Below, piece after piece: positions 46,039 to 47,837 of a stretch of 47,837 nucleotides of DNA. Made by a program: the position numbers and the translations under genes. Below the pieces are notes generated by a model. That model was not told the DNA's origin. It saw nothing but the letters and a program-made list of their open reading frames with translations, and did not search any database. Within the stretch, counting starts at the first letter, position 1. Every line of letters begins with the position of its first letter. This DNA comes from Kitasatospora phosalacinea (lineage in GTDB: Bacteria; Actinomycetota; Actinomycetes; Streptomycetales; Streptomycetaceae), in NCBI RefSeq assembly GCF_000717185.1, contig NZ_JNYE01000059.1, positions 1 through 47,837 of the forward strand, written 5' to 3'.

Positions 46039-46115
46039 AGCTCCCGCTTCCCACCGCGCTCTCCGGTTAATCCGCCCGTTCGGGTGATCCGGGTGACAGA
46101 GGGGAAGCGGGGGCT
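46039..46115 (+). terminator. Long-range dyad between dapF and rshA
   Basis: A 14-bp inverted repeat with one G.U pair (46039-46052 with 46102-46115) encloses 49 nt, which contain a small CCCG-TT-CGGG hairpin. It may terminate dapF or regulate rshA. Confidence 0.5.
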
Positions 46116-46136
46116 CGCGCAACGTGCTCTGCTCGG

Positions 46137-46189
46137 TAGCATGGACCACCGGGTCGGCCGTCGCTCCGGTGTTGCTGCCGGAGGTGCAG
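46137..46189 (+). promoter_or_regulatory. rshA -10 candidate and ribosome-binding site
   Basis: TAGCAT (46137-46142) would start transcription near 46149. GGAGGTG (46180-46186), 3 nt before ATG 46190, is a strong ribosome-binding site, so unlike its neighbours this gene has a normal leader. Confidence 0.5.
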
Positions 46190-47837
46190 ATGACCATCCG
46201 CTCCGAGTTGGCGGGCTCGCCGTCCAAGCAGCAGGCGAGCCGCTTCAGCCGTGCGGCGCTCGGCCGGGCCGGCCGGGCGGCGCTGCTCGCCACCGGGCGG
46301 ACGCCCGTCCCCGACGCCATCGAGCCGATCGTCCAGGCCCACCGGGTGCACCACCCGCAGGCCGACGTACCGCTGCTGACCAGGGCGTACCGCCTCGCCG
46401 AGGAGAGCCACCGCGGGCAGACCCGCAAGAGCGGCGAGCCGTACATCACCCACCCGCTCGCGGTGACGATGATCCTCGCCCAGCTCGGCGCGGACACCAC
46501 CACGCTGGTCGCCTCGCTGCTGCACGACACCGTCGAGGACACCGAGGTGACGCTGGAGCAGGTCGCCGAGGACTTCGGCCCCGAGGTGGCGTACCTGGTC
46601 GACGGCGTCACCAAGCTGGAGAAGGTCGACTTCGGGGCCGCCGCCGAGCCCGAGACCTTCCGCAAGATGCTGGTCGCCACCGGCGACGACGTCCGGGTGA
46701 TGGTGATCAAGCTCGCCGACCGGCTGCACAACATGCGCACCATCCGGCACATGAAGCCCGCCAGCCAGGTGCGGATCGCCAACGTCACCCGGGACGTGCT
46801 GATCCCGCTCGCCGAACGGCTCGGCATCCAGGTGGTCAAGGCGGAGCTGGAGGACATCGTCTTCGCCACCCTGCACCCCGAGGAGTACGAGCACACCGGC
46901 GCGGTGGCCGGCGGCTGGACGGACGGCGTGCTCGCCCCGTTCGCCGCCGAGCTCGGCCGCCAGCTCGCCGAGGCCGGCATCCCCTCCGCCGTCACCGTCC
47001 GGCCCCGGCACCTGGTCTCGCTGCACCGGGTGATGATCAAGCGCGGCGCCGGGCCGGACGGCGCCGGGCTGCGGCCCGCCGACTTCGGGCGGCTGCTGGT
47101 GGTGGTCGAGGAGAACGCCGACTGCTACGCCGTGCTCGGCGAGCTGCACACCTGCTGGACGCCGCTGCCCGGCGAGTTCAAGGACTTCGTCGCCGCCCCC
47201 AAGTTCAACCTGTACCAGTCGCTGCACACCGCGGTCGCGCTGCCCGGCGGCGAGGTGGTCGAGGTCCTGGTCCGCACCCGGCGGATGCACGAGGTCGCCG
47301 AGACCGGCGTGGTCGCCCTCGGCGACCCGCGCGCCGCCGACCGGCAGGGCGCCGCCGACGACCCCGAGGACCGCACCGACCCCGCCCGCCCCGGCTGGCT
47401 GGCCCGACTGCTCGACTGGCAGCAGGACACCCCCGACCCGGACGCCTTCTGGTCCGCGCTCACCGCCGACCTGCGCGACGACCGCGAGATCACCGCCGTC
47501 ACCGAGGACGGCGCCACCCTGCACCTGCCGGCCGGCTCCAGCTGCCTGGACGCCGCCTACCTGCTCGGCGAGGAGACCGGCCACCGGTGCATCGGCGCCC
47601 GGGTCAACGGCCGGCTCGCCGCGCTCTCCACCGAACTGCGCGACGGCGACGTGTTCGGCCTGCTGCTCGCCCCCGACGGCGAGGACAGCGGGCCCGACCC
47701 GCAGTGGCTGGAGTACGTCCGCACCCCCGGCGCCCGGCTCGCCGTCGCCCGCCGCCTGGCCGCCCGCCCGGCCCCCCGCCCGCCCGTCGCCGAACTGCCC
47801 GGGCAGCCCGCCGCCGGCAGCGCCCCCGCCCCCGCCG
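46190..47837 (+). CDS. rshA: RelA/SpoT homologue RshA, 3' end outside the window
   Basis: The first 549 codons are present. The hydrolase HD domain (about 60-200) keeps its metal-site residues, including His112-Asp113 and Glu116-Asp117 in LLHDTVEDT. The synthetase region (about 255-370) is altered: RPRHLVSLHR (Arg271, Arg273) replaces the usual RPKHxYS, and Asp298 is retained but the IR after it is replaced. Tyr342 in YQSLHT is intact, and Glu358 is followed by V-L instead of the usual x-Q in the IRT motif. A TGS domain starts near 435. S. coelicolor RshA (SCO5794) is the matching second Rel homologue; hydrolysis of (p)ppGpp is likely its main role. Pro/Ala-rich sequence reaches the window end. 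Confidence 0.93.
   Translation, partial: MTIRSELAGSPSKQQASRFSRAALGRAGRAALLATGRTPVPDAIEPIVQAHRVHHPQADVPLLTRAYRLAEESHRGQTRKSGEPYITHPLAVTMILAQLGADTTTLVASLLHDTVEDTEVTLEQVAEDFGPEVAYLVDGVTKLEKVDFGAAAEPETFRKMLVATGDDVRVMVIKLADRLHNMRTIRHMKPASQVRIANVTRDVLIPLAERLGIQVVKAELEDIVFATLHPEEYEHTGAVAGGWTDGVLAPFAAELGRQLAEAGIPSAVTVRPRHLVSLHRVMIKRGAGPDGAGLRPADFGRLLVVVEENADCYAVLGELHTCWTPLPGEFKDFVAAPKFNLYQSLHTAVALPGGEVVEVLVRTRRMHEVAETGVVALGDPRAADRQGAADDPEDRTDPARPGWLARLLDWQQDTPDPDAFWSALTADLRDDREITAVTEDGATLHLPAGSSCLDAAYLLGEETGHRCIGARVNGRLAALSTELRDGDVFGLLLAPDGEDSGPDPQWLEYVRTPGARLAVARRLAARPAPRPPVAELPGQPAAGSAPAPA

Overview
The window is very high-GC actinobacterial chromosome. Gene content, gene order and codon use point to a Streptomycetaceae member (Streptomyces or Kitasatospora). 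It runs through the conserved ftsK - rimO - pgsA - cinA - clgR - DUF3046 - recA - recX - gluDCBA - two-component pair - miaB - miaA - dapF - rshA block. From memory this corresponds to the S. coelicolor SCO5747-SCO5794 neighbourhood. No tRNA, rRNA, CRISPR array, insertion sequence or prophage was seen.

Region 1 (1-3.4 kb) is accessory. A minus-strand GntR/YtrA-type regulator and a two-gene ABC exporter overlap one another by 4 nt, and a SatP/YaaH-type acetate transporter lies upstream of them. Region 2 (3.4-11.8 kb) is the osmotic-stress locus: the multidomain anti-sigma kinase/phosphatase OsaC diverges from the giant hybrid kinase OsaA and its response regulator OsaB. OsaA carries seven exact-length 276-bp HAMP repeats. 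Candidate SigB-type GGGTAC elements precede satP, osaC and osaB.

Region 3 (11.9-19.3 kb) is the chromosome-segregation and quality-control block: FtsK, a RodZ-like HTH membrane protein, RimO, PgsA, CinA C-terminal amidohydrolase, ClgR and a small membrane protein. Region 4 (19.3-25.7 kb) holds a large Lhr helicase divergent from a subtilisin-like protease. Region 5 (25.7-31.8 kb) is the DNA-repair block: DUF3046 protein, AI-2E-family permease, a proline-rich membrane protein, RecA, RecX and RNase Y. recA has both a perfect LexA box and a perfect PafBC-type (RecA-NDp) promoter. A perfect 14-bp hairpin separates recA from recX.

Region 6 (31.9-40.6 kb) starts with an accessory FAD monooxygenase. 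It continues with the glutamate importer gluABCD, the divergent GluR/GluK two-component system and an orphan TAXI solute receptor, which together form a plausible glutamate sensing and uptake locus. Region 7 (40.6 kb to the end) has tRNA-modification and metabolic genes: MiaB, an uncharacterised dioxygenase-fold protein, MiaA, DapF and the start of the RelA/SpoT homologue RshA, plus a solitary Rv0909-like antitoxin-family gene and a small membrane protein.

A recurring feature is a TAnnnT-like -10 element placed 5-7 nt before the start codon with no ribosome-binding site (ftsK, rimO, DUF3046, miaB, the dioxygenase-like gene, miaA, dapF). This suggests many of the conserved genes are translated from leaderless mRNAs.
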